Assembly: GCF_900111325.1 (NCBI RefSeq)
Contig: NZ_FOGW01000005.1
Coordinates: 1 to 64,000, forward strand
Origin: Lachnobacterium bovis
GTDB taxonomy: Bacteria > Bacillota > Clostridia > Lachnospirales > Lachnospiraceae
Direction: 5' to 3'
DNA: 64,000 nt
Part shown: positions 54,484 through 63,394 of the stretch, piece after piece
How the letters are laid out: the number at the start of each line of letters is the position of its first letter
How positions within the stretch are numbered: position 1 is the stretch's first letter
The notes under the pieces: model-generated
Told to the model about the DNA's origin: nothing
The model's database searches: none
The model's input: the letters and a program-made list of their open reading frames with translations, nothing else
Program-made: the position numbers and the translations under genes

Positions 54484-55923
54484 ATGGTTAATATTGTTTA
54501 TGCAACATCAGAAGCTGTACCATTTATTAAAACAGGAGGTTTAGCAGATGTTGTAGGTTCGATGCCAAGGTACTTATCTAAAAAAAAGTACAAGGCATTT
54601 GTTTTTTTGCCAAAGTATCAATGCATGGATGAAAAATATAAAAAAAATTTAAAGTTTGTTTGTAGCTTTTATATGGATTTAGCATGGAGAAAACAGTATG
54701 TAGGTGTATTAGAGAGTACATATGAAGGTATAAAATATTATTTTATAGATAACGAGTATTATTTTTCGGGTGATAAACCATATAATATGATACATGAAGA
54801 TGTAGAAAAGTTTTCTTTTTTTTCAAAAGCTATATTAGAAGCACTTTTTTATTTGAACTTAAAGCCAGATATAATTCATTGTAATGATTGGCAAACTGGT
54901 TTAATCCCTGTTTTTTTAAAGGAATTATATAAAGAAAATAAATTTTATCAAAATATAAAAACTATATTTACAATTCATAATTTAAATTTTCAGGGAAGAT
55001 GGAATATTCAGGCAATACAGGACGCAACAGGCTTGCCAGAATATGTTTTTACAGACAAGGGTATAGAAGCATATGGCGAAGCTAATTATTTAAAGGGTGG
55101 CTTAGTATATTCTGATTATGTAACAACAGTTAGTCCATCATATGCAAGAGATATTTGTACGCCTGAGGGTGGAGTTGGTTTAGATGGAGTATTAAGAAGC
55201 AAAGGAAATCATGTATTAGGAATTATTAATGGAATTGATTATAAAATATACAATCCTGAACGTGATAAAAGAATAGCAGCTAATTTTGATAAGAAGGATT
55301 TAACCGGAAAGAAAAAAAATAAAAAAGAATTACAAAAAATGTTAAATCTTCCTGAAAAAAAGGAAACATTTGTTGTCGCCATGGTTTCTAGAATGACTGA
55401 TCAAAAAGGTTTTGATTTAGTTAATTACGTTTTGGAATCACTTGTGAACGATTTGGACATTCAATTTGTTTTCTTAGGAACAGGAGAAAACTATTATGAA
55501 AATAGTTTAAAATATTTTCATAATAAGTATCCTAATAAAGTTAGTGCATATATTGGATACAACGAACAAATTGCACATAAGTTTTATTCTGGCGCAGATG
55601 CTTTTTTAATGCCATCGTTGTTTGAACCATGTGGATTAAGTCAGTTAATGGCAATGAGATACGGAACAGTTCCTATTGTGCGTGAAACTGGAGGCTTAAT
55701 AGATACAGTTGAACCATATAATGAATACGAAAATACAGGAACAGGTTTTACATTTGCAAATTATAATGGAGAAGAACTTGCAGATGCAATACGCTATGCA
55801 TATGATGTTTATAATAATCATAAAAAAATGTGGTCAAATATTGTAAAACGTGATATGGAATCTGATTTTTCGTGGAAGGCTTCTGCAAGAATGTACGAAA
55901 AATTATATGAGAGCTTAGTTTAA
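54484..55923 (+). CDS. glgA: Glycogen synthase
   Basis: A 479-residue ADP-glucose glycogen synthase (GT5). The KTGGLADVVGSMPRYL motif near the N-terminus binds ADP-glucose, and PSLFEPCGLSQLMAMRYGTVPIVRETGGL is the C-terminal E-x7-E block. It extends alpha-1,4 glucan in the cytoplasm. GGAGTAGGAG precedes the ATG. No other glg genes lie near. Confidence 0.97.
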   Translation: MVNIVYATSEAVPFIKTGGLADVVGSMPRYLSKKKYKAFVFLPKYQCMDEKYKKNLKFVCSFYMDLAWRKQYVGVLESTYEGIKYYFIDNEYYFSGDKPYNMIHEDVEKFSFFSKAILEALFYLNLKPDIIHCNDWQTGLIPVFLKELYKENKFYQNIKTIFTIHNLNFQGRWNIQAIQDATGLPEYVFTDKGIEAYGEANYLKGGLVYSDYVTTVSPSYARDICTPEGGVGLDGVLRSKGNHVLGIINGIDYKIYNPERDKRIAANFDKKDLTGKKKNKKELQKMLNLPEKKETFVVAMVSRMTDQKGFDLVNYVLESLVNDLDIQFVFLGTGENYYENSLKYFHNKYPNKVSAYIGYNEQIAHKFYSGADAFLMPSLFEPCGLSQLMAMRYGTVPIVRETGGLIDTVEPYNEYENTGTGFTFANYNGEELADAIRYAYDVYNNHKKMWSNIVKRDMESDFSWKASARMYEKLYESLV

Positions 55924-55955
55924 ATTCTATACTATGGATAATATTATAAAAAGAA

Positions 55956-55995
55956 CAATAGCCAATGATGGATATTTGTCCATAATTGGCTATTG
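55956..55995. other. 40-base palindrome after glgA
   Basis: CAATAGCCAAT pairs with ATTGGCTATTG, and ATGGA with TCCAT inside. No T-run follows, so it is a weak terminator at best, possibly a processing hairpin. Confidence 0.55.
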
Positions 55996-56520
55996 ATATT
56001 GGTAAAATTGTATTTATAATTATATATATTTATATTTTTATAGCTATAATAATTTTAAATATCCATACTTATAGGATATTTTTAATTACTTATTTAAAAT
56101 AGATATTAAATAAATAATTTAGATAGATATGATTTTAGAAAGAATATATATTTTAAAGATTTTGAAAATAACTTTAATAAATAATTTTAGTAACTTATAA
56201 TAGCTAAGAACTATAAGAAATATAAGTTACTACAGATAATCTAACATAGAATTTACATAAAGATTAGATTTGTAGAAAATATAATAAATGCTAGACAAAG
56301 CAAGATTTTATTTTTTTAGATTTTATTGTAAGATTTTTTTATAAGAATGTAATATATTCATTGCTGTATGAAACAGTTTAGAAGAGAATATATTTGAAAA
56401 TTTCTACATGACATATGTAAATATAAGAAAAATATATATTCTAGATAGAATTTACTAGAAATGAAGAGTGATTTTTTTATAAAGATCGAAAAATTTATAA
56501 GACTAGGTGCATCTTAAATA
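55996..56520. other. AT-rich stretch with no gene seen
   Basis: About 525 bases after glgA with no credible reading frame, RNA gene or clear repeat. Very A+T rich; possible decayed sequence. It ends at the start of the 34-bp repeat. Confidence 0.5.
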
Positions 56521-56656
56521 TTATGTCGAATGAAATATTAGTAAAAATCAAACATTATGTCGAATGAAATATTAGTAAAAATCAAACATTATGTCGAATG
56601 AAATATTAGTAAAAATCCAATATTATTCCGAATGAAATACTAATAAAAATTAAATT
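56521..56656. repeat. 34-bp tandem repeat at the end of the DUF5688 gene
   Basis: Four 34-bp units, 56521-56554, 56555-56588, 56589-56622 and 56623-56656. The first two are identical, the third nearly so, the fourth diverged. A weaker fifth unit is the gene's own tail (from 56657, TTATTC). On the minus strand each unit carries an ATTTCATTCGACATAA-like segment that resembles the gene end TTTTGAATAA, suggesting it grew by duplication of the 3' end. Confidence 0.9.
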
Positions 56657-56811
56657 TTATTCAAAATATAGTAATCGTGAATACTCTCTGGAATAATAAT
56701 ACGCGTTATCAGATAGTACTTGTTCATCTTTTAAAACAGTTGAGTTTGCATCTAGAATCATTTTGTTGATTGTTTGTTTATCAAATGTTCCATCATCTGG
56801 TAAAATAATTA
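56657..56811 (-). CDS. DUF5688 gene, 3' exon (after group II intron)
   Basis: The last 51 residues and stop of the DUF5688 protein (V)IILPDDGTFDKQ to EYSRLLYFE. By itself it lacks a start and looks like an 83-residue orphan that reads into the intron. Its first two bases, TA, complete the Val codon begun by the final G of exon 1, so splicing gives HE-V-IILP without a shift. It matches my recollection of DUF5688 C-termini (an IHEV..LP block, then LSD..YYY). Confidence 0.75.
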
Positions 56812-57612
56812 ATAATGATAGGTAAGATCTGAATACATAAAAGAATAAATGTATTTTTATGTATTTTCCATCTTTTCCCCCATTCCACACCGAACGTGAG
56901 ACTTTCACCTCATACGGCGTTCCATCAAATAATATTAAACTGTAATGATAAATAACAGTATAATTAATTTGACTTAGGGCTGTCCCTCAGCAAGGTATTA
57001 TTGTTGCGTCATAGGTATATTGCCCTTACTCTCACTGATATAAACTATGTTGCCATAGACCGTTTCAACGAAAATGCACATTTCTACACGTTATCAGCTT
57101 TCCACGTTCCTATTTCTTTATCTGTACATATATCCTTAGATGCTCTCTTTAGACCTGTAAGATTGACTGTAAATAATACAATATTATTTATTTACAGTAT
57201 GGAGTTTCTTAATGAAGATATTTACTAATCCACACTTACATGAAATAAATTCATTAATGCATTTCTACATTTGTATTTTTAGATCTTTTCATTCGAGAGT
57301 TCGTCAGTTAAAATAACATTCTCATCATAGATATTTTATAGACTTCCGGCCTATCATCCACTCGACTACCTCTAGTTCGCATTTCCTCACCTATATGTGT
57401 TAGGATGGCTCTCAGCCGCCTTTACCGAGCTTATAACATGTTGTTGTAGTGCATTTGGAACATGCTATTCGGAGTATTAAAGGAAGCACTTTATAATATT
57501 TAAAAAACATATAAAATATTACGCATTTTACTTCTCAAGAAATAAGTTATTGAAAAAATATAAAATTTTAACCCTCGTCTTTTGTGTATTTATTTGACGA
57601 AACGTGTCGCAC
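56812..57612 (-). mobile_element. Group II intron without reverse transcriptase, inside DUF5688 gene
   Basis: An 801-nt group II intron on the minus strand. The 5' end is GTGCGAC (complement 57606-57612), matching GUGYG. The 3' end is ACCTATCATTAT, ending AT (the AY rule). Conserved ribozyme segments of bacterial introns are visible, including GGAAATGCGAACTAGAGG, TAGGCCGGAAGTCTATAA, GGGACAGCCCTAAGTC and domain V at 56885-56923. EBS1 CTTCAT (complement 57212-57217) pairs fully with IBS1 ATGAAG, the last 6 exon bases (complement 57613-57618). Domain IV is only a short hairpin, so there is no maturase gene. It belongs to a class B-like type by my recognition. Splicing needs a maturase supplied in trans. 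Confidence 0.85.
56885..56923 (-). ncRNA. Group II intron domain V
   Basis: On the minus strand, GGAACGCCGTATGAGG, GTGAAAGT and CTCACGTTCGGTGTGG form a hairpin with the catalytic CGC triad at its base. This is the most conserved part of group II introns. It is followed by a domain VI with a 3' end CTTACCTATCATTAT. Confidence 0.85.
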
Positions 57613-58375
57613 CTTCATGAATACTAGATGGAATAATGATTAAATTTGATTGTTTTTCATTGGCATAATTTTTTAAAAGATTACGGTATAAAATGCATGA
57701 TGCACCATTTATACTATATTTATTAGTTAAAACGCTAAAATCAGTGTTGAAGTTCTCTGGAAGTTTATTATTGCTATAATCAATATCATTTAGAGAAGTA
57801 TTAGCAGATAGTGTTTTTATTGTATCTAATAAATTAGAAAATTTATGTGAAAATAGTTTAGGTGTATTAATAAGTGCTATTTTATATAAATCGTCTGTTG
57901 TAACTTCCCAATATCTTGTATGAGAATTATGAATTAGAATTGATGCAAATTCAGAACTATTTGTTTCTACAAAATAGCCGAATACAACAGCTAAATCAAG
58001 AAATTTCATATGAGGAATATCTTCTAATAATTCTTTATTTTTTTCATAATTAATTAGTTTAAAGAAGATATGATTTTTTGCATCATCAAAATCAAGAAAT
58101 TGATTTGTATCAAAATCTTTGTAAGATGGATTATTATAATATATATTAGAAATTTCAGTTACAATTTGTTTTATAGGAAGTCCTTCGAGATATTTGTGAT
58201 ATAAAGGATTTAGATAGATAGTTGGACTTACATTTGTATCTTTTGAAGAAATAATGATACCGTCTAGTTTTTTACCGTTGTTTTTTGTAAATGTTTTAAT
58301 TTCGACGGTCGCCGTGCTGTTAAAAACTTGCTTGAGTTCTAAAAGAACCCCATTTTTAAAATTATTATATGTCAT
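57590..58375 (-). CDS. DUF5688 family protein, 5' exon (reads into intron)
   Basis: The apparent 261-residue frame begins at the ATG at 58375, after AAAGGA. Exon 1 is 57613-58375: 254 codons plus one base. The last seven residues of the plain frame (GATRFVK) lie in the intron. The sequence, with HMKFLDLAVVFGYFVETN, NKYSINGASCILYRNLL and LIIIPSSIHE, resembles DUF5688 proteins of Lachnospiraceae, a family of unknown function. Joined to 56657-56811 it gives a 305-residue product in one frame. No signal peptide or catalytic motif is seen. Unspliced mRNA yields a protein lacking its C-terminal 51 residues. Confidence 0.8.
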   Translation of the reverse strand: MTYNNFKNGVLLELKQVFNSTATVEIKTFTKNNGKKLDGIIISSKDTNVSPTIYLNPLYHKYLEGLPIKQIVTEISNIYYNNPSYKDFDTNQFLDFDDAKNHIFFKLINYEKNKELLEDIPHMKFLDLAVVFGYFVETNSSEFASILIHNSHTRYWEVTTDDLYKIALINTPKLFSHKFSNLLDTIKTLSANTSLNDIDYSNNKLPENFNTDFSVLTNKYSINGASCILYRNLLKNYANEKQSNLIIIPSSIHEGATRFVK

Positions 58376-58610
58376 TTTTTTCCTTTCTGAATTTAACTTT
58401 TAAAATTGTGTACTTTAAGTACAATTACTTAGAATCTAAAGTGTAATTACATCTAGTTAATAGAAATTCATGAATAACAGAACTGTCTTATAGATAGTAG
58501 CATATAAAATTTGATAAAGCAATAAGAAAATATATAATTTGATGATTTTGTAAAAAAATGACAAATTGTAATAATTGAAAACAAATATGAAATAGTAGAA
58601 TTGTATCTAT
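58376..58610. other. Gap between DUF5688 and pot operon terminator
   Basis: About 235 AT-rich bases upstream of the DUF5688 start. The Shine-Dalgarno of that gene is at 58380-58386 (complement). I see no further gene; a promoter for the DUF5688 gene must lie here but none is clear. Confidence 0.4.
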
Positions 58611-58677
58611 AGGAAAAGAAAAAAGCAATTATTTATTAAACATTTTATAAAAAACATCTAATAGAATAATTGCTTTT
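58611..58677 (-). terminator. Terminator of the pot operon
   Basis: AAAAGCAATTATT (58621-58633) is a perfect match to AATAATTGCTTTT (58665-58677). On the minus strand the stem is followed by TTTTCTTTTCC. Confidence 0.85.
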
Positions 58678-58711
58678 ATATTAGAAACATAAAATTGTGT
58701 GAAATAAAATA

Positions 58712-59824
58712 TTAATAAGCTTTAAGTTTCATCCATAAATCAGAATAATAATTTGTCGTTTTCTGATCTTGCATAGTAAAAATTTCACAGTTCTTTAATG
58801 TTTCTTTTGAAGGGAAGACGGCTTCATTATTCAAAACATCTTTTGGTTGTTTTTTTACTACTGGTAAAATAGGTGAAGCATAGTAAACATAATCAAAATT
58901 AGCAGTTGCAACATCTTCTCTACATATAAAATCTAAAAACATCATAGCGTTTTTTTCGTTTTTACATGATTTTGGTATAAACCATGAGTCAACCCATACA
59001 TTAGAGCCTTCTTTTGGAATAGAGTATGCAAGAGATTCTTTCGAATCCATAGCAGTAGCAGCTTCTCCGGAATAGCACAAAGCTAATTTGGCGTTTCCTG
59101 CAATCATTTCATCTGCAGTTTCATCAACCATATAAGCATAAACATGTTTCTTTTGACGCTCCAAAATATATAAAGCTTTTTCTAAATGCTTTTTATTTGT
59201 ATCATTAATAGAATAATTTAGTTTTTTTAATGCGGCAGCAAAAGTATCTCTGACGGAATTTTCCATAATTATTTCATTATTATATTTTTTGTTCCATAAG
59301 CAATCCCAAGATTGTACATCTTTTGAAGATACTTTAGTTTTGTCATATAATATACCTAATGTACCATAAAAATATGGTAGCGCATATTCGTTTTTCCTAT
59401 CAAAGCTTCTATTTATTTCTAGTATTTTAGGGTCAATGTTATGATAGTTTTTTAGTGTTGTAAAGTCCGTTTTTTTGATCTCGTTTTCTGACATTAATTT
59501 TTGAATGATATATTCTGAAGTACAGATAATATCATAATTAATGGAGCCGGATTTGTATTTTGTATACATTTCTTCGGGACTTTCGTATTCTTCATATTTA
59601 ACATGAATTCCTGTTTCTTTTTCAAATTTTTTTATCATGTTTTCATCTATATATTTACCGTAATTTAAAACAGTTATTGAATTTGAAAATGTAGTTTTTT
59701 TTGTTTTTGATTCACTTTTCTGATTACATGATGAAAGAGTTAATGACAAAAACATAGTTAAAATTAGACAAAAACATATTCTTTTTAATTTTTTGTTGCT
59801 TGATAATATTTTTTTCATCATCAT
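58712..59824 (-). CDS. potD: Spermidine/putrescine-binding lipoprotein
   Basis: A 370-residue periplasmic-type binding protein, surface lipoprotein in Gram-positives. The signal peptide ends at a lipobox, LTLSSC (Cys33 of the ATG-start form), before SITVLNYGKYIDENMIKKFEKETGI. The family fold and W-rich C-terminus (SWFIPKSCKNEKNAMMFLDF) are typical. It captures polyamines for PotABC. The first ATG overlaps the potC stop (TAATG). AGGAGA precedes it. Confidence 0.93.
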   Translation of the reverse strand: MMMKKILSSNKKLKRICFCLILTMFLSLTLSSCNQKSESKTKKTTFSNSITVLNYGKYIDENMIKKFEKETGIHVKYEEYESPEEMYTKYKSGSINYDIICTSEYIIQKLMSENEIKKTDFTTLKNYHNIDPKILEINRSFDRKNEYALPYFYGTLGILYDKTKVSSKDVQSWDCLWNKKYNNEIIMENSVRDTFAAALKKLNYSINDTNKKHLEKALYILERQKKHVYAYMVDETADEMIAGNAKLALCYSGEAATAMDSKESLAYSIPKEGSNVWVDSWFIPKSCKNEKNAMMFLDFICREDVATANFDYVYYASPILPVVKKQPKDVLNNEAVFPSKETLKNCEIFTMQDQKTTNYYSDLWMKLKAY

Positions 59825-60600
59825 TATCTCCTATGTTGTTTTTTATTATTTTTAATATTAATAATAAGTAACAAAATAAAAACAGTAAAGAATAATATTG
59901 TTGACAAAGCATATAGCTCAGGCTTGATTCCTTTACGTAATTCAGTATACAACATAGTTGAAAGAGTATTTATACCAGGCCCCTTTGTGAAGTATGTTAT
60001 ACTAAAATCATCTAAAGACATTGTTACAGCCATTAAAAAACCGCTAAATACACCTGAACGTATTTCTGGCCATGTTACTTTATAAAATGCGTATAAAGGC
60101 GATGCACCTAGATCTAAGGCAGCTTCATATGTATATTTATTTGCTTGCTGTATTTTAGGTAGAACATTTAAAATAACATATGGTATGTTAAAAGTTATAT
60201 GAGCTATTAATACAGTAACAAAGCTTAAATTCGTAAATTTAACAAATAATAACATCATAGAGATACCAGTAACAATATCTGCGTTAAGTAGAGGTATGTT
60301 CGTTGCACCTAAGTAAATAGTTTTACTTCTTTTTTTCATGGAACTAATTCCAATAGCAGCAACAGTACCTAAAATTGTTGAAAATATAGCTGCTAGTAAA
60401 GTTACTTGTATTGTTGTCATGAAAGCATTCATAATAGTTTCGCTTTTGAAACATCTAGAATACCATTTTAATGTAAATCCACCCCAAAGTACTTTTGACT
60501 TTGAATTGTTAAAAGATAAAGTCATTAGGACAAAAAGAGGCAAATATAGAAATAAAAATATAATTACAAGATAAAGATTGGATAAAAGTTTTTTTATCAT
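59824..60600 (-). CDS. potC: Spermidine/putrescine ABC transporter permease
   Basis: A 258-residue inner-membrane permease with six hydrophobic segments. The cytoplasmic EAA loop that contacts PotA is EAALDLGASPLYAFYKVTWPE. It forms the PotB-PotC channel. It overlaps potB by four bases and potD by a stop/start. Confidence 0.94.
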   Translation of the reverse strand: MIKKLLSNLYLVIIFLFLYLPLFVLMTLSFNNSKSKVLWGGFTLKWYSRCFKSETIMNAFMTTIQVTLLAAIFSTILGTVAAIGISSMKKRSKTIYLGATNIPLLNADIVTGISMMLLFVKFTNLSFVTVLIAHITFNIPYVILNVLPKIQQANKYTYEAALDLGASPLYAFYKVTWPEIRSGVFSGFLMAVTMSLDDFSITYFTKGPGINTLSTMLYTELRKGIKPELYALSTILFFTVFILLLIINIKNNKKQHRR

Positions 60601-61421
60601 AATATTCCAGTACCTCCTTTTTCCTCTTCACCAAATTTAGAAGATAATATCATGCTGATAAAGACAAATACCATCAATACAAATGATAGTCCACTACCAA
60701 TTCCCCAGCGCATTCCTTGCATGAAGTTGTGCTCAATTACATTACCTATAAGTAAAACTTTTCCACCACCGAGAAGCTCAGAAATGGCGAATGATGTAAG
60801 AGTAGGAACAAAAACCATGACAATACCACTGACAATACCAGACATTGTTAATGGAATAATTATTTGGAATAATATTCTTATCTTAGAAGCACCTAAATCT
60901 TGAGCAGCTTCGATGTAGTCTTTTTTTACATGAGCCATAGAATTATAAATTGGTAATAACATAAATGGCAAATAATCATAAACCATACCAAAAATAATAG
61001 CTCCAGATGTATTTAATATTTGTATTTTTGGTAAATTAATATTATATAAAAAAGTATTAAGAATTCCATTTTTAGATAATAGAATTTTCCAAGCAAGTAT
61101 TCTTAGCATAAAGTTCATCCACATTGGTAACATAAATAAGAAAACAATAAAACTTTGATTCTTGAAATTTATGTTTTTTAAAATAAGTGCCAATGGATAG
61201 GAGAGTAGTAAGCAAATTAAAGTACTCAATATACCAACTTTTAGAGATAATAAAATAGCTTTAAAATTCACTTCTGACGTAATAGCCATAACGTTATCTA
61301 AAGTAAATTGGTGATTGCTAAAAAAAGCATAATATACAACTAATAACATTGGAAGAATTATAAAGCCTATCATCCATAAAAGATATGGGCCAGCTAAAAG
61401 CTGTTTTTTAAAGTTCTTCAT
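60597..61421 (-). CDS. potB: Spermidine/putrescine ABC transporter permease
   Basis: A 274-residue permease, six hydrophobic segments, EAA loop [21 protein letters not shown]. It pairs with PotC. It overlaps potA by 14 bases, so translation is coupled. Confidence 0.94.
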   Translation of the reverse strand: MKNFKKQLLAGPYLLWMIGFIILPMLLVVYYAFFSNHQFTLDNVMAITSEVNFKAILLSLKVGILSTLICLLLSYPLALILKNINFKNQSFIVFLFMLPMWMNFMLRILAWKILLSKNGILNTFLYNINLPKIQILNTSGAIIFGMVYDYLPFMLLPIYNSMAHVKKDYIEAAQDLGASKIRILFQIIIPLTMSGIVSGIVMVFVPTLTSFAISELLGGGKVLLIGNVIEHNFMQGMRWGIGSGLSFVLMVFVFISMILSSKFGEEEKGGTGIL

Positions 61422-62487
61422 TTATTTCCACCGCCTTTTCGTCTGAATATTCAGCTTTTTTCATGATTTGAATATCAAAAGGATCAATCGAAAGTCCAAC
61501 GTAGTCACCAACAGTTGCAAATTTTGTTGTATGAACTAACCATTTATAATCATTTGCTAGAATTTCTATTTCGTAGTGAACACCTTTGAAAATTACTGAA
61601 GTTATTTTTCCAGTAATAAAGCCTTGTTCAGGCGATGTTATGATTAAATCTTCTGGTCTAATAACTACGTCAACAGGTGTATTGTTTCCAAATCCTTCAT
61701 CGACACATGGAATCTGTTTGCCTAAAATTGACACAAGTCTGTCTTGTATCATTATTCCGTCGAGGATATTACTACTACCAATAAAATCTGCTACAAATGC
61801 ATTCTCAGGTTCATTATAAATGTCTTCAGGAGATCCAATTTGCTGAATATATCCCTGATTCATAACAACGATTTGATCTGACATTGTTAGAGCTTCTTCT
61901 TGATCATGAGTAACGTAAACGAATGTAATTCCTAATTCATTTTTTAAACGAATTAATTCGTATTGCATACTTTGTCTTAGTTTTAAATCTAATGCTCCTA
62001 ATGGTTCATCTAAAAGAAGTACTTTAGGTTCATTTACGATAGCTCTTGCGATAGCGATACGTTGTTGTTGTCCACCACTTAATGAATCTACGCTTCTGTT
62101 TTCATATCCATCTAGATTAACTAGCTTTAATGCGTATTTGATTTTGTCTTTTATATATTGGTCGCTTTTTTTGCTTATTTTAAGGCCAAAAGCAATATTT
62201 TCTGCAATTGTCATATGAGGAAAAAGCGAATATTTTTGAAAAACAGTGTTTAATTTTCGCTGATTAGCAGGTAAATTTGTAATGTCTTTTTCATCGAAAA
62301 GAATTTTACCTGTATCAGGTGTTTCAAAGCCGCCTAAAAGGCGAAGCGTAGTTGTTTTACCGCATCCAGAAGGACCAAGTAATGTTACAAATTCGTTTTC
62401 TTTAACTGAAAGATTAAATTCATCTAAAACAAGATGATCACCATATGATTTTGAAATATCTAAAAAATTGATTAATTCCTTTTTCAT
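61408..62487 (-). CDS. potA: Spermidine/putrescine ABC transporter ATPase
   Basis: A 359-residue ATPase. Walker A is GPSGCGKTT, signature LSGGQQQR, Walker [12 protein letters not shown], and the switch His is in [11 protein letters not shown]-terminal TOBE/regulatory domain (about 240-350) follows. It powers polyamine uptake. The regulator gene lies 67 bases upstream. Confidence 0.95.
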   Translation of the reverse strand: MKKELINFLDISKSYGDHLVLDEFNLSVKENEFVTLLGPSGCGKTTTLRLLGGFETPDTGKILFDEKDITNLPANQRKLNTVFQKYSLFPHMTIAENIAFGLKISKKSDQYIKDKIKYALKLVNLDGYENRSVDSLSGGQQQRIAIARAIVNEPKVLLLDEPLGALDLKLRQSMQYELIRLKNELGITFVYVTHDQEEALTMSDQIVVMNQGYIQQIGSPEDIYNEPENAFVADFIGSSNILDGIMIQDRLVSILGKQIPCVDEGFGNNTPVDVVIRPEDLIITSPEQGFITGKITSVIFKGVHYEIEILANDYKWLVHTTKFATVGDYVGLSIDPFDIQIMKKAEYSDEKAVEINEEL

Positions 62488-62554
62488 GATAATTATTTAC
62501 CTCATAATAATATAGTAGTAGTGTTTAGTGACCCTCTCCAAGGTCTATATATAT

Positions 62555-63094
62555 CTAAAAACTAGGTGGCGTTGTAATCCATAGCACAATTGCATTTTTT
62601 TTACTTATATTTTCAATATAATGTTTTTTAGAGGAATTGAAGTAAAACGATTCCCCGTTTTTTATTGTGAGAGAACGTCTTCCATATATTAGCTTGATAG
62701 TTCCTTTTAAAACGTAGCCGAATTCTTCGCCTGAATGCGGAAGATAAACTTCAGAATGTCCGCCAGGTTCTAAAGTTAGACGTACAGGTTCCATAATATC
62801 TTTTTGAGCATTAGGAACTAACCATTCGATTGTTTTTTTATGTTCAGTATCTGTTTTTTTGAAGTAATCGTGTGATTTAAAAACAATTTGTTCAGGCTCA
62901 TCATCTGCAAAAAATTCAGCAGGTGTTGTACCTAAACATTGTATAATATCAAGAAGAGTGCTAATAGAAGGAGTATTTTGATTTCTTTCAAGCTGAGAAA
63001 TAAAACCTTTAGTAAGTTCAGCTCTATCAGCAAGTTCTTGTTGAGTGAGTCCATATAAAACTCTTAGTTCTTTCATCCTCTTTCCGATATCCAT
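62555..63094 (-). CDS. XRE-family regulator with cupin domain, upstream of potA
   Basis: A 179-residue regulator: an XRE helix-turn-helix (about 1-60, RVLYGLTQQELADRAELTKGFISQLERNQNTPSISTL split by residue spacing) and a C-terminal cupin (about 105-175, EVYLPHSGEEFGYVLKGTIKLIYG). This pair is typical of regulators leading pot operons in Firmicutes, such as PuuR-like proteins. It likely senses polyamines. GGAGAATACA precedes the ATG. Confidence 0.92.
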   Translation of the reverse strand: MDIGKRMKELRVLYGLTQQELADRAELTKGFISQLERNQNTPSISTLLDIIQCLGTTPAEFFADDEPEQIVFKSHDYFKKTDTEHKKTIEWLVPNAQKDIMEPVRLTLEPGGHSEVYLPHSGEEFGYVLKGTIKLIYGRRSLTIKNGESFYFNSSKKHYIENISKKNAIVLWITTPPSF

Positions 63095-63266
63095 TGTATT
63101 CTCCTCTTTATTTATATAATAAATTATTTGTTTACAATTACTATTATAATATTAATCGTAGATTTTAAGTTTACTATTAATAAACTTGAGCATAATATAT
63201 TTTAATCTTTTTTTAAATAATGTCAATAGTTTATAAAGAATTTCTTTAGAAAAAATTAAGAAAATA

Positions 63267-63322
63267 TAAAAAAAACCAGTATACTTTTATAACAAAAGAA
63301 TTTGTATAAAATATACTGGTTT
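63267..63322 (-). terminator. Terminator of the nucleoside permease unit
   Basis: AAACCAGTATA (63273-63283) with TATACTGGTTT (63312-63322). Read on the minus strand it ends in a run of eight T. Confidence 0.85.
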
Positions 63323-63394
63323 ATTATTAAATAATGTAAAAACAAATAAGTAAATGTTTAAATTATAATTTAATGAAAAATTTCTAAAATAACA

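Noticed and set aside
56521..56656. CRISPR array
   Set aside because: Units are contiguous without spacers, so it is a plain tandem repeat.
56657..56908. 83-residue minus-strand protein as a separate gene
   Set aside because: Its N-terminal part is intron domain V to VI sequence; only the last 51 residues are real, as exon 2 of the DUF5688 gene.
57001..57228. Plus-strand open frame of 75 codons in the split-gene region
   Set aside because: It lies within the group II intron on the other strand, has no ribosome site and no family resemblance.
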